A DNA stretch of 64,000 nucleotides from Pseudomonas fluorescens (GTDB lineage: Bacteria; Pseudomonadota; Gammaproteobacteria; Pseudomonadales; Pseudomonadaceae). Below are positions 25,173 through 34,537 of the stretch, in pieces. How positions within the stretch are numbered: position 1 is the stretch's first letter; every line of letters starts with the position of its first letter. The stretch spans positions 1,116,001-1,180,000 of the forward strand of contig NZ_CP008896.1 in the NCBI RefSeq assembly GCF_000730425.1, read 5' to 3'. A program made the position numbers and the translations under genes. The notes under the pieces are model-generated. The model made no database searches. It was not told the origin of the DNA and saw only the letters and a program-made list of their open reading frames with translations.

Positions 25173-26843
25173 ATGAAACGAATCGCAATCATGGGGGCCG
25201 GCGTAGCCGGTCACCTGGCCGCGCTGTACTTCAAAAAAAGGCTACCGGGTGTCGACGTCATCCTGATCGGGCGCCCGGACCGCAAGCGCCCGATCGTCGG
25301 CGAGTCCACAGTCGAGTTGACCACCCACTTCTTCAAAGGCCTGGGGCTGGGGCGCCTGTTGGAAGAAAAGCACTACCACAAGTACGGCCTGACTTATTAC
25401 CTGAAGCTGCGCAACAACCCCGAGTGCCGCAACTACGTGGTGCACGAGGCCCCCGGCGTGATCCGCATGCCGGCCTACAACCTCAACCGCTTCAGTTTCG
25501 ACAAGGACCTGCGCCAGATTGTCGGCGATCACCAGGTACACATGATCGAGGCTGACGTCACCGCCGTTGACCTCAATGCCGGCGAGCACGCCACCCATCT
25601 GCTGACCCTGCGCAGCGCCGCCGACGAGCAACAGCAACTGACCGCCGACTGGGTGGTGGACGCCACCGGGCGCAATCGCTTCATGGCGAAAAAGCTCAAG
25701 CTGCACAAAGAGGCGACTTACCAGCGCAGTACCTTCTGGCTGCGGCTCAAGGACTTCGACCGCAGCATCTTGTCCAGCATCACCGCGCACAAGGACAAAC
25801 ATCACTGCTACGACCCGTACTACGTGACCCACCATTTCTACGGCAAGGGCTACTGGATCTGGATGATCCCGATGCGCAGCGACGATGGCAACGAGATGAT
25901 CAGCATCGGCATCACCTACCGCCCAGACATGATCGAGCAGAAAATCAGCACCCTGGAGGCGTTCAAGGACAAGGTCATGGCCGACCACCCGGTGATTACC
26001 GAGTTGATCGAGTCGGGCCAATTGGTCGATACCCAGGCCATGCACAACTACATGTACGAGGCGCGGCAATACTACTCGACCGAAGGCTGGTTCCTGCTGG
26101 GCGACGCAGCCTTTACCTTCGACCCGGCCAACAGCGCCGGGCTGGCCTATGTGGCGCAGCAGATCCCGCAGGTCGCGGCGATGATCGAGAAGGACATCCA
26201 TGGCAGCCTGACGCCCGCCTACGTCAATTGCCTGGAGTCGCACATCCAGGCGCAACTGGCCCTGCAGGACACCTGGAGCAAGTGGTACGAGGTGATGGAC
26301 GACCCGTTCATGATGGGCTGGACCCTGCTGTTCGCCAACATGGCGTACTTCCATGTGGTGCTGCCGATGTACATGACCGGGGACTTTCTCGATGGTCATC
26401 AGGCCCAGCAATTTGCCGATCTGCTGCCGCGCTACACCCGCGAGATGCAACCCTCGCCGCTGCCGTTTGCCTGCCTGCTGCAAGAGATCCGCCGCTCCAA
26501 CCCGGGCTTGAGCCCGACGATGATGCCCAACCTCTACTCGCGCACCATCAACTTCGACCTGTACAAGGCCGAAAACCGCGCACGGCCGATCTACGCGTCC
26601 AACTATTACCTGCGCTCGGCCCTGCTGCGGGTGCGGCTGATGAAAATGGTCAAATGGTCGCTGTCCACGCACCACCTCAGGTTGCTGCTGCGCCATGGCT
26701 GCGGCGCGGTGCAGGACCTGGCGCGGGCTGCGGTCCTGCGTCTCAAGCCTTCGTTGTTCTACAAATATGGTGAGTCGCCGGAGCTGCTCAAATCTCCGTT
26801 CGGCAAGGAAGGTGGCTTCCTCGACCTGGTACGTCGCGGGTGA
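25173..26843 (+). CDS. Flavin-dependent halogenase-like enzyme
   Basis: The protein has 556 residues. The FAD-binding Rossmann motif is GAGVAGHLAA (8-17), and VVDATGRNRF (161-170) is the second FAD-contact motif. The halogenase signature W-x-W-x-I-P is present as WIWMIP (228-233), and the F-x-P-x-x-S-x-G motif as FDPANSAG (316-323). GEST (43-46) corresponds to the GEAT region of tryptophan halogenases. Lys70 or Lys78 is a candidate for the catalytic lysine, but I cannot align it with certainty. The family also contains monooxygenases lacking halogenation. It overlaps the amidase gene by 4 bases (GTGA). No flavin reductase is seen in the cluster, so one would have to come from elsewhere. Confidence 0.75.
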   Translation: MKRIAIMGAGVAGHLAALYFKKRLPGVDVILIGRPDRKRPIVGESTVELTTHFFKGLGLGRLLEEKHYHKYGLTYYLKLRNNPECRNYVVHEAPGVIRMPAYNLNRFSFDKDLRQIVGDHQVHMIEADVTAVDLNAGEHATHLLTLRSAADEQQQLTADWVVDATGRNRFMAKKLKLHKEATYQRSTFWLRLKDFDRSILSSITAHKDKHHCYDPYYVTHHFYGKGYWIWMIPMRSDDGNEMISIGITYRPDMIEQKISTLEAFKDKVMADHPVITELIESGQLVDTQAMHNYMYEARQYYSTEGWFLLGDAAFTFDPANSAGLAYVAQQIPQVAAMIEKDIHGSLTPAYVNCLESHIQAQLALQDTWSKWYEVMDDPFMMGWTLLFANMAYFHVVLPMYMTGDFLDGHQAQQFADLLPRYTREMQPSPLPFACLLQEIRRSNPGLSPTMMPNLYSRTINFDLYKAENRARPIYASNYYLRSALLRVRLMKMVKWSLSTHHLRLLLRHGCGAVQDLARAAVLRLKPSLFYKYGESPELLKSPFGKEGGFLDLVRRG

Positions 26844-28333
26844 ACGGCATGACCCAGGTCCGACCTGACTCGACAGCCGATTTGCTGGAGCGAAGTGCCG
26901 TGCAACTGGCGGGGTTGATCCGCAGCAAGCAGATTTCGCCGGTGGAGTTGATCGAGCAGTGCATTACCCGCCTGGAGCAGGTCCAACCGCTCTGCAATGC
27001 GATGGCCGTCGACCTGTTCGAGGGGGCCCGCGACGCGGCACGCCGTGCCGAACAGGATGTACTCAAGGGCCGGCCACTGGGACACTTGCACGGTGTGCCC
27101 TTTTCCATGAAGGAAGGCCTGGGCCTGGCGGGGCAGCCCAAGACCTGTGGTTCGCGCTTGCGCAGCCACACCCGGGCGTTGAGTACCGCCACGGTCGCCG
27201 CGCGGCTGATGGCCGCCGGCGCCATCCCCCTGGCCCTGGGCAATCAGGCAGAAATGGCGCTGTGGCCCGAGACGGACAACCTGGTGTATGGCCGCACACT
27301 CAACCCCTACGACACCACACGCACCGCCGGTGGCAGCAGCGGCGGCGACTCGGTGCTGGTTGCCAGCCAATGCGTGCCCTTTGCCCTGGGCACCGACGGT
27401 GGCGGTTCGATCCGTATCCCGGCGGCGTTCAATGGGATCTTTGGCTTGAAACCGTCACGGGGCCTGGTACCGCTGAGCGGGCACCTGCCGCTGGACGAGC
27501 ACCGCGTGTCGCTGCCGGTGTCTCAGGCCGTCGCCAGCCACTTTGCGGCAGGCCCCCTGTGCCGCTATGCCGAAGACCTCGGCGCAGTGCTACAGATCAT
27601 CGCCGGCAGCGACGGGATCGACCGCAATATCCACTCGGGCTATCGGCAGCCAGCCCAGGCGACAACGCTCAAGCGCGTATTCGTCTGCCTGCCCGGCCCA
27701 CTCAAGTGGGGCACCCCCCTCTCGCCCGCCGTGGCCGCGGCCGTGACCGAGACCGGCCAGCGTTATGCTGACCAGGGTGTGGACGTGCACGCCTGGAATG
27801 AAGGCTGTTTTGCCAACGCCTTTTTTATCTGGCTGGCCGTGCTCAAGTGCGAGACGAACATTCACCTGGCCGACTACCTCGGGGATGGGCAGCCATTGAG
27901 TTATCCACGGGCGCTGTATGCCGCCCTGGCCGGCAAGCCGCTGTTCTCCCGCGGGCCACTGCTCGCCAGCCTGATGGACAGCGGCGGCGATCGGCTCGGT
28001 AACCCGGGGCTCGCGCGGTTCCTGAAGCAGCGCGATCACGTGCAGCAGGTCCTGGCCGGGCTGTTCGACGGCCAGAGCATTTTGGTGTTGCCGGTCACGC
28101 CGACCGTTGCACCCGCCCATGGCAGCGCCCTGAAGCGTCCGTTCGATATCGGCTATTGCGCGCTGTTCAATGTGCTCGGCTTTCCGGCTCTTTGCGTGCC
28201 CATGGGACGCCTCGACCAGGGCTGCCCGGTGGCTGTGCAGCTGGTGGCCGGGCTGGGGCAGGACGCGTTGTTACTGGAAGCCGCGCGCTTTCTGGAAATG
28301 GAATTCGGCGGCTGGCGCAAGCCCCCGCTCTAA
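26840..28333 (+). CDS. Amidase-signature family enzyme
   Basis: The protein has 497 residues from GTG 26840 (ATG 26849 is an alternative). The amidase signature is intact: Lys91 (VPFSMKEGL), the GGSSGG loop (164-169, Ser166) and the nucleophile Ser190 (GTDGGGSIRIPAAF), giving the Lys-Ser-Ser triad. FGLKPSRG follows as usual. Family members hydrolyse or transfer amides. In this cluster it might cleave an N-acyl bond for maturation or turnover, or act on an amino-acid amide. Confidence 0.88.
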   Translation: MNGMTQVRPDSTADLLERSAVQLAGLIRSKQISPVELIEQCITRLEQVQPLCNAMAVDLFEGARDAARRAEQDVLKGRPLGHLHGVPFSMKEGLGLAGQPKTCGSRLRSHTRALSTATVAARLMAAGAIPLALGNQAEMALWPETDNLVYGRTLNPYDTTRTAGGSSGGDSVLVASQCVPFALGTDGGGSIRIPAAFNGIFGLKPSRGLVPLSGHLPLDEHRVSLPVSQAVASHFAAGPLCRYAEDLGAVLQIIAGSDGIDRNIHSGYRQPAQATTLKRVFVCLPGPLKWGTPLSPAVAAAVTETGQRYADQGVDVHAWNEGCFANAFFIWLAVLKCETNIHLADYLGDGQPLSYPRALYAALAGKPLFSRGPLLASLMDSGGDRLGNPGLARFLKQRDHVQQVLAGLFDGQSILVLPVTPTVAPAHGSALKRPFDIGYCALFNVLGFPALCVPMGRLDQGCPVAVQLVAGLGQDALLLEAARFLEMEFGGWRKPPL

Positions 28334-28356
28334 CACTTAAAGCACTAGGACACCCC

Positions 28357-29694
28357 ATGCAAACCACTACCAGCGCTATCACGCTACAACCCACTGTGCC
28401 AGCAGGCGGGCAATCGGCCGTGGGCTCCCAGGCCGAGCACTTGACCTTGTTGTTCCTGATCCAGCTGATCGTGATCTTCAGCGCCAGCCGCCTGATCTCC
28501 TGGCTCAGCACCCGCTGCCTGGGGCAAACCCCGGTGGCCGGGGAGATTCTCGCCGGGCTGGTCCTGGGCCCGAGCCTTCTGGGCTATTTTTTCCCGGAAC
28601 TGCTCAGCAGCATCTTTGTGCCGCAAACCTCCACCGCCTTTGTCGCCACGGCCCAGGTCGGCCTGATTCTGTTGATGTTCCAGGTGGGCCTGGAATTTGA
28701 ATTCGGCGCCCACCTCAAGGGGCGCAAACGCTCGATCATGGCGATCAGCCTGGGCGGCCTGCTGGTGCCGTTTGCCAGTGGTTTCCTGGTGGCCGAGTAC
28801 TTCTGGCAGCAGATCGTCGGCGACAAGCCACCGTTGCTGGCGTTCCAGCTGTTTTTTGCCACGGCGTTGTCGATCACCGCCCTGCCGATCCTTGGGCGGA
28901 TCTTCATGGAACTGGGGTTGTCCCGCTCCCGCGTGGCCACCCTGACGATTGGTGCGGCGGCCATCGATGATGTGTGCGGCTGGCTGATTCTCGGTGGGGT
29001 GACGTCGATCATCGCGTCCAACTTCAGTGTGTGGGCCTCCCTCGGCAGGATCCTCGCGCTGGCGGTGTTTATCGTGCTGGTGCTGTGGGTGGTGCGGCCC
29101 TTGGTGCTGCGCTGGATCATCGGCGACCTGGAGCGCAAACCGCTGTCGGCCCAGGGCATTTCCCTGATGCTGATCGTGCTGTTTGGCAGTGCGGTGATCA
29201 CCAACCTGATCGGCGTATTTTCGATTATTGGCGGTTTTATCATCGGCGTCGCCCTGCACACCCATCGGCCCTTTGTCACGCAGTGGAATGCCAAGGTCAG
29301 TGGCCTGGTCAATGCGTTTTTCCTGCCGGTGTTCTTTGCCTACACCGGATTGCGCACCGACATCGGCTCGCTCAACGGCGACACGGCGCTGCTCAATTGC
29401 TTTTTGGTCTGCCTGGTGGCGTTCGCCAGCAAATTCCTCGGTGCCTATGGCGCCAGCCGCTGGCTGGGCGAAACACCGCGCAACAGTGCATTGATCGGCG
29501 TGTGCATGAACACCCGGGCGCTGATGGAACTGGTGGTGCTTAACGTGGGCTATGACTTGGGGGTATTGCCCAAGGAATACTTCACCATGTTGGTGATCAT
29601 GGCCATCATCAGCACCTTTATCGCCTCGCCTCTGATTCGCTTGCTGACCAGCGAAGAGCGGCGCGTACCGCTGGGCCAGCCTGCGGTGAAATAG
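28357..29694 (+). CDS. CPA2-family cation:proton antiporter
   Basis: The start is taken at ATG 28357, giving 445 residues with about 12-13 membrane segments. The CPA2 (KefB/NapA-like) core is seen in GEILAGLVLGPSLLGY, LLMFQVGLEFE and AAIDDVCGWLIL, the last holding the paired Asp of the ion-binding site. There is no C-terminal TrkA-N domain. Last gene of the run, 23 bp after the amidase. Antiporters of this type appear in several antibiotic clusters as export or pH-homeostasis genes, so self-resistance is a reasonable inference. Confidence 0.85.
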   Translation: MQTTTSAITLQPTVPAGGQSAVGSQAEHLTLLFLIQLIVIFSASRLISWLSTRCLGQTPVAGEILAGLVLGPSLLGYFFPELLSSIFVPQTSTAFVATAQVGLILLMFQVGLEFEFGAHLKGRKRSIMAISLGGLLVPFASGFLVAEYFWQQIVGDKPPLLAFQLFFATALSITALPILGRIFMELGLSRSRVATLTIGAAAIDDVCGWLILGGVTSIIASNFSVWASLGRILALAVFIVLVLWVVRPLVLRWIIGDLERKPLSAQGISLMLIVLFGSAVITNLIGVFSIIGGFIIGVALHTHRPFVTQWNAKVSGLVNAFFLPVFFAYTGLRTDIGSLNGDTALLNCFLVCLVAFASKFLGAYGASRWLGETPRNSALIGVCMNTRALMELVVLNVGYDLGVLPKEYFTMLVIMAIISTFIASPLIRLLTSEERRVPLGQPAVK

Positions 29695-29698
29695 GCGC

Positions 29699-29712
29699 GG
29701 GCAGGCCTGCCC
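29699..29712. terminator. Inverted repeat between convergent antiporter and porin genes
   Basis: GGGCAGGCCTGCCC is a perfect 14-base palindrome in the 60-bp gap between two convergent stops. No clear T-run accompanies it. It could end transcription in either direction, with weak support. Confidence 0.35.
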
Positions 29713-29754
29713 CCATAGCATCAGGTTGCGCCAGCCGGGCGCCATGGAGGGCGA

Positions 29755-31176
29755 CTAAAAAACGCTGAACGGGTAATCGACAATCACACGGTACTCATCG
29801 GCATTTGAATTGCCCCGGGTATTGCCTGGCGCGGTGTATCCCTGCGCTGAGCGGTGCGTGGCCCAGCGCAGGGTCAGGTTCAAGCCTTTGGCCTTGCCGT
29901 CCGGTACGGCATACCGCAGGGCGACGTCCCGTTCCCAATGGTGGGCATCTTTACCGGCAGCGTTGTAGATGTAGCCGTAACCGGCGCTGTTGGGATCGAC
30001 CCGGGTCAAGTCTGCTTCACCCCGGGTGTATGAGGTGCTGAGTTGCAGATCCGGCGCGTTGATAAACGCCAGGTTCGTCTGGTATTGGATCTTCCAGGAC
30101 TTTTCTCCCGGCGCGTTGAAGTCTGCGTATTGCTGGGAGTTGCCCAGGTAGAGGAAGGTCCGGTCGTCCTGGATCATGTAGTCGAACGGCGTGTCCCCAT
30201 CCACTTTCTGCACCCCCAGGGTCAGGCTTTGACCGGCTCCGGACAGGGTCAGGCCACCGCTGTAGGTGTTGTTGTCGATACTGCCCAACCGGCTCTGGCC
30301 CTGATCGCGGGTATTGAAATAGCGCAGGTACGGCGTCAGCGTCAGCGTTGGCGCCAGCTTGAAGGGGTAGCTGGCGGCGGCGTAGTACTGGTTCCAGATA
30401 TCGCTCAGTTGGCCGCCATACAGGGTCAGTGTCATTGCCCCCGGCACTGCATAGACACCGCCCAGCCAACTCATGGACGAGCTCTCGCGATCGGCGGCCA
30501 CTCCAGCCTTGTTGCCGCTGCCGTAACTGGTGGTCAAATGACTTTGGCCGCTCTGGTTGCGCTGGCGCGTGGAGTCGACCCAACCGGCGTCCAGGGTCAG
30601 GTGGTCCAGGCTGTAGTGCTTGAGCGTGACGCCGCGAAATGTCTGCGGAAAAACGCGGCTGACACCACTGGCGATCAGCGGGTTTTCAAGGTACTGGTCA
30701 CCCGCCTGCATCAGGCTGTCAAACCCACGCAACTTGAGGGCGGCGCCCGCAGAGGAGAAGTCCGACTGCGGAGCACCTTCTGAGTCCAGCGGCAGCAACC
30801 CGGCCCCGCCACTGCCCCCGCCGCCATCCAGCTTGAGCCCATAAAAGCCATGCACATCCAGCCCCACGCCAATGGGGGTGTCGGTGTATCCCGAACGAAA
30901 GGACAGGTACACGCCCTGCACCCATTCGCGCTGGTCACGCCGTGACGGGGTGTTGTGGTTATCGCGGCCCAGGTAGTAATTGCGCAGCAAGCCATTGAGG
31001 GACGAACCACTGACAAACCCCGGCGCGACCGCCAGCTCAGCCTTCTGCCGTTCATTGATACCGGTGCTGAGGTTGTCCCGCTGGCCAAGGGAGTTGTCGG
31101 CGTACGCGGCCCCTGCCGACAGTGACACCGTCAGCGACATCGACACCCGTGCCAGCCGTCTCAGGGCACATTCCAT
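29755..31176 (-). CDS. OprD-family outer-membrane porin
   Basis: The start is taken at ATG 31176, fused to the upstream stop as TGATG, giving 473 residues. A signal peptide (VSMSLTVSLSAGAAYA) is followed by an OprD-type barrel: NSLGQRDNLSTGINERQKAEL, LLRNYYLGRDNHN (the RNYYF-like family signature), SYGSGNKAGVAADRESSSMSWLG and a C-terminal VIVDYPFSVF ending in Phe. OprD porins take up small carboxylates or amino acids. It is the last gene of an efflux-type operon (FUSC-DUF1656-HlyD), in the place where a TolC-like channel would be expected. Confidence 0.88.
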   Translation of the reverse strand: MECALRRLARVSMSLTVSLSAGAAYADNSLGQRDNLSTGINERQKAELAVAPGFVSGSSLNGLLRNYYLGRDNHNTPSRRDQREWVQGVYLSFRSGYTDTPIGVGLDVHGFYGLKLDGGGGSGGAGLLPLDSEGAPQSDFSSAGAALKLRGFDSLMQAGDQYLENPLIASGVSRVFPQTFRGVTLKHYSLDHLTLDAGWVDSTRQRNQSGQSHLTTSYGSGNKAGVAADRESSSMSWLGGVYAVPGAMTLTLYGGQLSDIWNQYYAAASYPFKLAPTLTLTPYLRYFNTRDQGQSRLGSIDNNTYSGGLTLSGAGQSLTLGVQKVDGDTPFDYMIQDDRTFLYLGNSQQYADFNAPGEKSWKIQYQTNLAFINAPDLQLSTSYTRGEADLTRVDPNSAGYGYIYNAAGKDAHHWERDVALRYAVPDGKAKGLNLTLRWATHRSAQGYTAPGNTRGNSNADEYRVIVDYPFSVF

Positions 31177-32138
31177 CAACGCGGCTCCTGTTGTTCCAGC
31201 ACGGTCACGGTCGCCGTGGTGCCCGCCCGCAAACGGCCCTGGCTGGCGTACCCAGGATCAATGCCGATCCGGACCGGCACCCGCTGTGCCAGCTTGACCC
31301 AGGTGTAGCTGGGGTTGATGTTGGCCAACAAGCGACTGCCCGGGGAATTCTCCCGGTCGGTGATGGCGAACGCGATGCTCTGTACAGTGCCACCAAAGGT
31401 TTCGCCGCTCATCAGCTGAATCCGGACACGGTCGCCCTCGGCAATCCGTGGCAGCTTGGTTTCCTCGAAATAGCCACTGACATAGAAGGACTCGCTGTCC
31501 ACCAACGCCAGCAAGGCACCGCCGGCGGTGGCGTAGTCGCCCTGGCGCGTCAACAGGTTAGTCACGTAGCCACTGACCGGCGCGATGACCCGGGTGCGTT
31601 GCAAATCGAGCTCTGCCTGGGTCAATGCCGCCTTGGCCAACTGCACATTGGCCTCGGCCAGTGCGAGATTGGCCTGGTTGCTCAACAGTTGCGCCTGGGC
31701 AACCGCCACGTCGGTACTGGACTTCTCCCATTCCTCGCCGGAGATGGCAAACCCCTGCTTGAGGCTGCGTCGCCGCCGCTCCTCGCTCTGGCGCTGCTTG
31801 AGCTGCGCCTCGCTGGCGATGATCGCCGCCTGGGACTGGCCCAGGGTGGCCTTGGCCACGTCCACCGAACGCCGTGCATGCTCGACCGCCAGGGCGTAGC
31901 GCGCCGGATCGATTTCCAGCAGCACATCGCCCTTGGTCACATGCTGGTTATCCTGCACCCGCAGGCTGACGATCAACCCGGAGACATCCGCCGGCAGTGT
32001 CACCACATCGGCACGCACACGCGCGTCGCGGGTCCAGGGCGAGCGGGTGTAATGCTCCCAAGCGAACCAACCCAGTACCAGCGCCAGCAAGACCACCACC
32101 AGGGTAATCAGTTGGGGGATGATTTTTTTCAAGTTCAT
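31176..32138 (-). CDS. HlyD/AaeA-type membrane fusion protein
   Basis: The protein has 320 residues. One N-terminal membrane anchor (LITLVVVLLALVLGWFAWEHY) is followed by the biotinyl-lipoyl half-motifs (SGLIVSLRVQDNQHVTKGDVL and APVSGYVTNLLTRQGDYATA), a coiled-coil hairpin between them and a beta-barrel domain. This is the periplasmic adaptor partner of the FUSC protein encoded two genes upstream, as AaeA is for AaeB. The start overlaps the DUF1656 stop as ATGA. Confidence 0.9.
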   Translation of the reverse strand: MNLKKIIPQLITLVVVLLALVLGWFAWEHYTRSPWTRDARVRADVVTLPADVSGLIVSLRVQDNQHVTKGDVLLEIDPARYALAVEHARRSVDVAKATLGQSQAAIIASEAQLKQRQSEERRRRSLKQGFAISGEEWEKSSTDVAVAQAQLLSNQANLALAEANVQLAKAALTQAELDLQRTRVIAPVSGYVTNLLTRQGDYATAGGALLALVDSESFYVSGYFEETKLPRIAEGDRVRIQLMSGETFGGTVQSIAFAITDRENSPGSRLLANINPSYTWVKLAQRVPVRIGIDPGYASQGRLRAGTTATVTVLEQQEPR

Positions 32139-32338
32139 GGGGTTCCCATCACTAAAATGACCACAGCACAGACGCAGGCATAAAGCGCCCCTTCAAACAG
32201 CGCCTCGTGCCAGACCCGCCGTAACACGCCCAGGCGGCGCAACCCCCAGTCCAGCAGCATGAACACCGGCAACGCCAACAGCAGGGCCTGGGCAATCGGC
32301 GGCAGGTACACGCCGCCCACCTCGAAATCAATCGGCAA
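32135..32338 (-). CDS. DUF1656 (AaeX-like) small membrane protein
   Basis: The start is taken at TTG 32338, preceded by AAGGAG with a 9-base spacer, giving 67 residues, the normal DUF1656 size. The start lies inside the 3' end of the FUSC gene (11-base overlap). Two membrane segments (QALLLALPVFMLLDWGLRR and ALYACVCAVVILVMG) are present. DUF1656 proteins accompany FUSC/HlyD aromatic-acid exporters; their own role is unknown. Confidence 0.82.
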   Translation of the reverse strand: MPIDFEVGGVYLPPIAQALLLALPVFMLLDWGLRRLGVLRRVWHEALFEGALYACVCAVVILVMGTP

Positions 32339-34475
32339 GGGCCGGCACTCCTTCTTCCACGGGTTCAAGAAATTCGCGGTAGCGCTCCAGGAACGAAGCC
32401 ACGATCAGCACGGCCACCCGAATGCGAAACACCGACCACAGCTGCTCATGCCCTGAGGGCAACGCGCTCGCGTGCAGTTGGTCCAGCTCGTCACCCAGTT
32501 GACGCAAGCCGGTGGCCAGGGCCTGCACGTCAACACCCGACCGGCCCGCCACATAACGTCCGGACTGATCCAGGACGGACTGCAAACGGGCCTTGGTTGC
32601 CGTTGTGAGCAATGTATTTTCCTGGCCTTGCTGCTTGAGCTGGTTCAGGGCGATCCCCAGGGCCATGCAGGCGAGGCTGACCTCAAACAGCGCGTTGGAG
32701 CGCTGATCGTTGGCGGCCGGCAACAACCCCAGCATCATGGTCAGGCGGTCCACCATCCGGCTTTCAAAGGCGAACTGGCGCGAGTCCGCCGTAGAAGTCT
32801 GGAGCAGCGCGTAGACCTGGCCACGGCTCTCGTCATACAGGCGCTGGATCCGCCGCGCCGGGTTGAACGGAAACACCCAGGCGTACACCAGCAACGACAG
32901 GGCACAGGCGCCAATGTAGGCACCGGCAAACTCGAACCACTGGCTCGCGGTGTTCTGCCAGGCCCCGATATTCTGTGGGCCTACCATCAGGAAGGTCGAC
33001 AGGCCCAGGCCCATGCCGATCCCCGCCGTCATCGGGCTGGCCAGGCCCACCGCAATCACATACAGCAGCGGTGCCAGGATCAGAAACAGCATTTCTACAT
33101 CGCCAATGGCCGGCACCAGCATGAACTGATAGACCGCCGAGACCACCAGAGACAGGCCAAACCCGCGTGCGTAATTCTGGCTCGCGGCCAGAGGCCGGGG
33201 AAAAGTTGCCATCAACGAACAGAGGATGCCCACCAGGATCATCCCGGCCCGGGCGCCGTCCCACGCGGTCTCGATCCAGATCAGGCCGCTGGCGAGCAAC
33301 GCCGTAAAGGCCCGCGCTGCGTTCATCCCGGCCAGGCGCCAGTCCAGGTACAGCGGGTTGCTCTGGCCCTGGCGATGCGCACAGCTGGCCCGGCGGCCGT
33401 CCTGGATGGCGTCGCTCAGTTCGAGGATTTCCTCCAGTTGATGCAACAGGCGCGCCTGTTCCCAACGCAAGGCCCAGGCCAGTGCGCGCAAGGTCCCGGT
33501 CATGGGCCCGGCGTGCTGCTCGGCATTTTTTGCCTGTTGATCAAAGCGCTTTTGCAGCGCGGTGAAACGCTTGCGCGCTTCGGTCGACAATGAACGCCCG
33601 GCCACTGCCAGTTCGTCCAGAAACGCCAATTCATCAGCGCGCAACTGTTGGATATCCTCGGGCAGAGCGCCTTCCCAGCGCTCACCGATCAGCATGCGCT
33701 GGCGGCGCAGCACGGTCAGCCGCGAGGTCAGCAGCACCAATTGGTTGCCGAGCAATTGCACCAGCCCATTGGCACTGCGCAGCCGTGGGGCGTCGAAGTA
33801 CAAGTGCCGGCGCAGGCCTTCCAGGGCGCTGATTTCGCCCAACAACTGCATCTGGCGCTGGTGGAAGTCGGCCTCGCTTTCTTCGGTACGAATCACCGCC
33901 GCTGCGTGGGCGGCCATCAGTTTCAGTACCTCGTCGACCTTGGCAAAATAGCCCCGCGCCACCGCTTCCGGGCGCGCCGTGAGCAGACTGACCAGGCAGA
34001 CACAGGCCACCGCCAGCAGCGTCTCAGTCAGCCGGGTAATCGCCAGCATCAGGGTGTTGTCCTGCTCAGGCACTGCCAGCAGCCCCACCACCACGGCGGT
34101 AAAACCGCTGAGCACGAAGGCATGGGACCGGGTATAGCGCAACAGCGTGCCGCCGGCGGTGCAGAACGCCAGCCACAACGACAAGGTGATCACGAAGGGT
34201 AACGGTGCCTGGGGGAAAATCCCCATGATCAACACCGCCACTGCGGCACCGACCAGGGTGCCGATAATCTGCGAAAAACTGCGCTGCAACGCCATGCCGC
34301 CCAGGGGCTGGCTGACGATAATCACAGCCATCACCGACCATTTGGGTTGATCCAGGTCGAAGATAAAGGCCAGGTACAGCGTCAACAGCCCCGCCGCGAC
34401 GGTGCGCAAGGCAAACAGCAACACCCCGAGGCCGGGGTTGAACACTATCTTGAAATAGTTGATCAGCGGCTGCAT
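32328..34475 (-). CDS. FUSC-family inner-membrane exporter (AaeB-like)
   Basis: The start is taken at ATG 34475, giving 715 residues. Two blocks of membrane segments (about 12-150 and 370-510) each precede a cytoplasmic helical domain, as in AaeB/YccS proteins. FGL-PLGG-like segments (IIVSQPLGGMALQRSFSQII, MILVGILCSLMATFPRPLA) are typical. With HlyD and DUF1656 it should form an exporter of aromatic carboxylates such as hydroxybenzoates. The gene follows the two isochorismatase-family genes in the same direction. Confidence 0.88.
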   Translation of the reverse strand: MQPLINYFKIVFNPGLGVLLFALRTVAAGLLTLYLAFIFDLDQPKWSVMAVIIVSQPLGGMALQRSFSQIIGTLVGAAVAVLIMGIFPQAPLPFVITLSLWLAFCTAGGTLLRYTRSHAFVLSGFTAVVVGLLAVPEQDNTLMLAITRLTETLLAVACVCLVSLLTARPEAVARGYFAKVDEVLKLMAAHAAAVIRTEESEADFHQRQMQLLGEISALEGLRRHLYFDAPRLRSANGLVQLLGNQLVLLTSRLTVLRRQRMLIGERWEGALPEDIQQLRADELAFLDELAVAGRSLSTEARKRFTALQKRFDQQAKNAEQHAGPMTGTLRALAWALRWEQARLLHQLEEILELSDAIQDGRRASCAHRQGQSNPLYLDWRLAGMNAARAFTALLASGLIWIETAWDGARAGMILVGILCSLMATFPRPLAASQNYARGFGLSLVVSAVYQFMLVPAIGDVEMLFLILAPLLYVIAVGLASPMTAGIGMGLGLSTFLMVGPQNIGAWQNTASQWFEFAGAYIGACALSLLVYAWVFPFNPARRIQRLYDESRGQVYALLQTSTADSRQFAFESRMVDRLTMMLGLLPAANDQRSNALFEVSLACMALGIALNQLKQQGQENTLLTTATKARLQSVLDQSGRYVAGRSGVDVQALATGLRQLGDELDQLHASALPSGHEQLWSVFRIRVAVLIVASFLERYREFLEPVEEGVPALAD

Positions 34476-34501
34476 GGGAGCCCTTCGTCCTGGACTGAAG
34501 C

Positions 34502-34526
34502 GGGGCTGCACAAGCAGCGCAGCCCC
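34502..34526. terminator. Hairpin between isochorismatase and FUSC genes
   Basis: Arms GGGGCTGC and GCAGCCCC are perfectly complementary, with a 9-base loop, in the 62-bp gap. No T-run follows on the minus strand. It may attenuate read-through from the hydrolase genes into the efflux genes. Confidence 0.35.
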
Positions 34527-34537
34527 CAGACCTGGGC

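Noticed and set aside
25242..26696. 484-codon open frame opposite the halogenase-like gene
   Set aside because: Antisense shadow; the sense frame has FAD and halogenase motifs and translational coupling.
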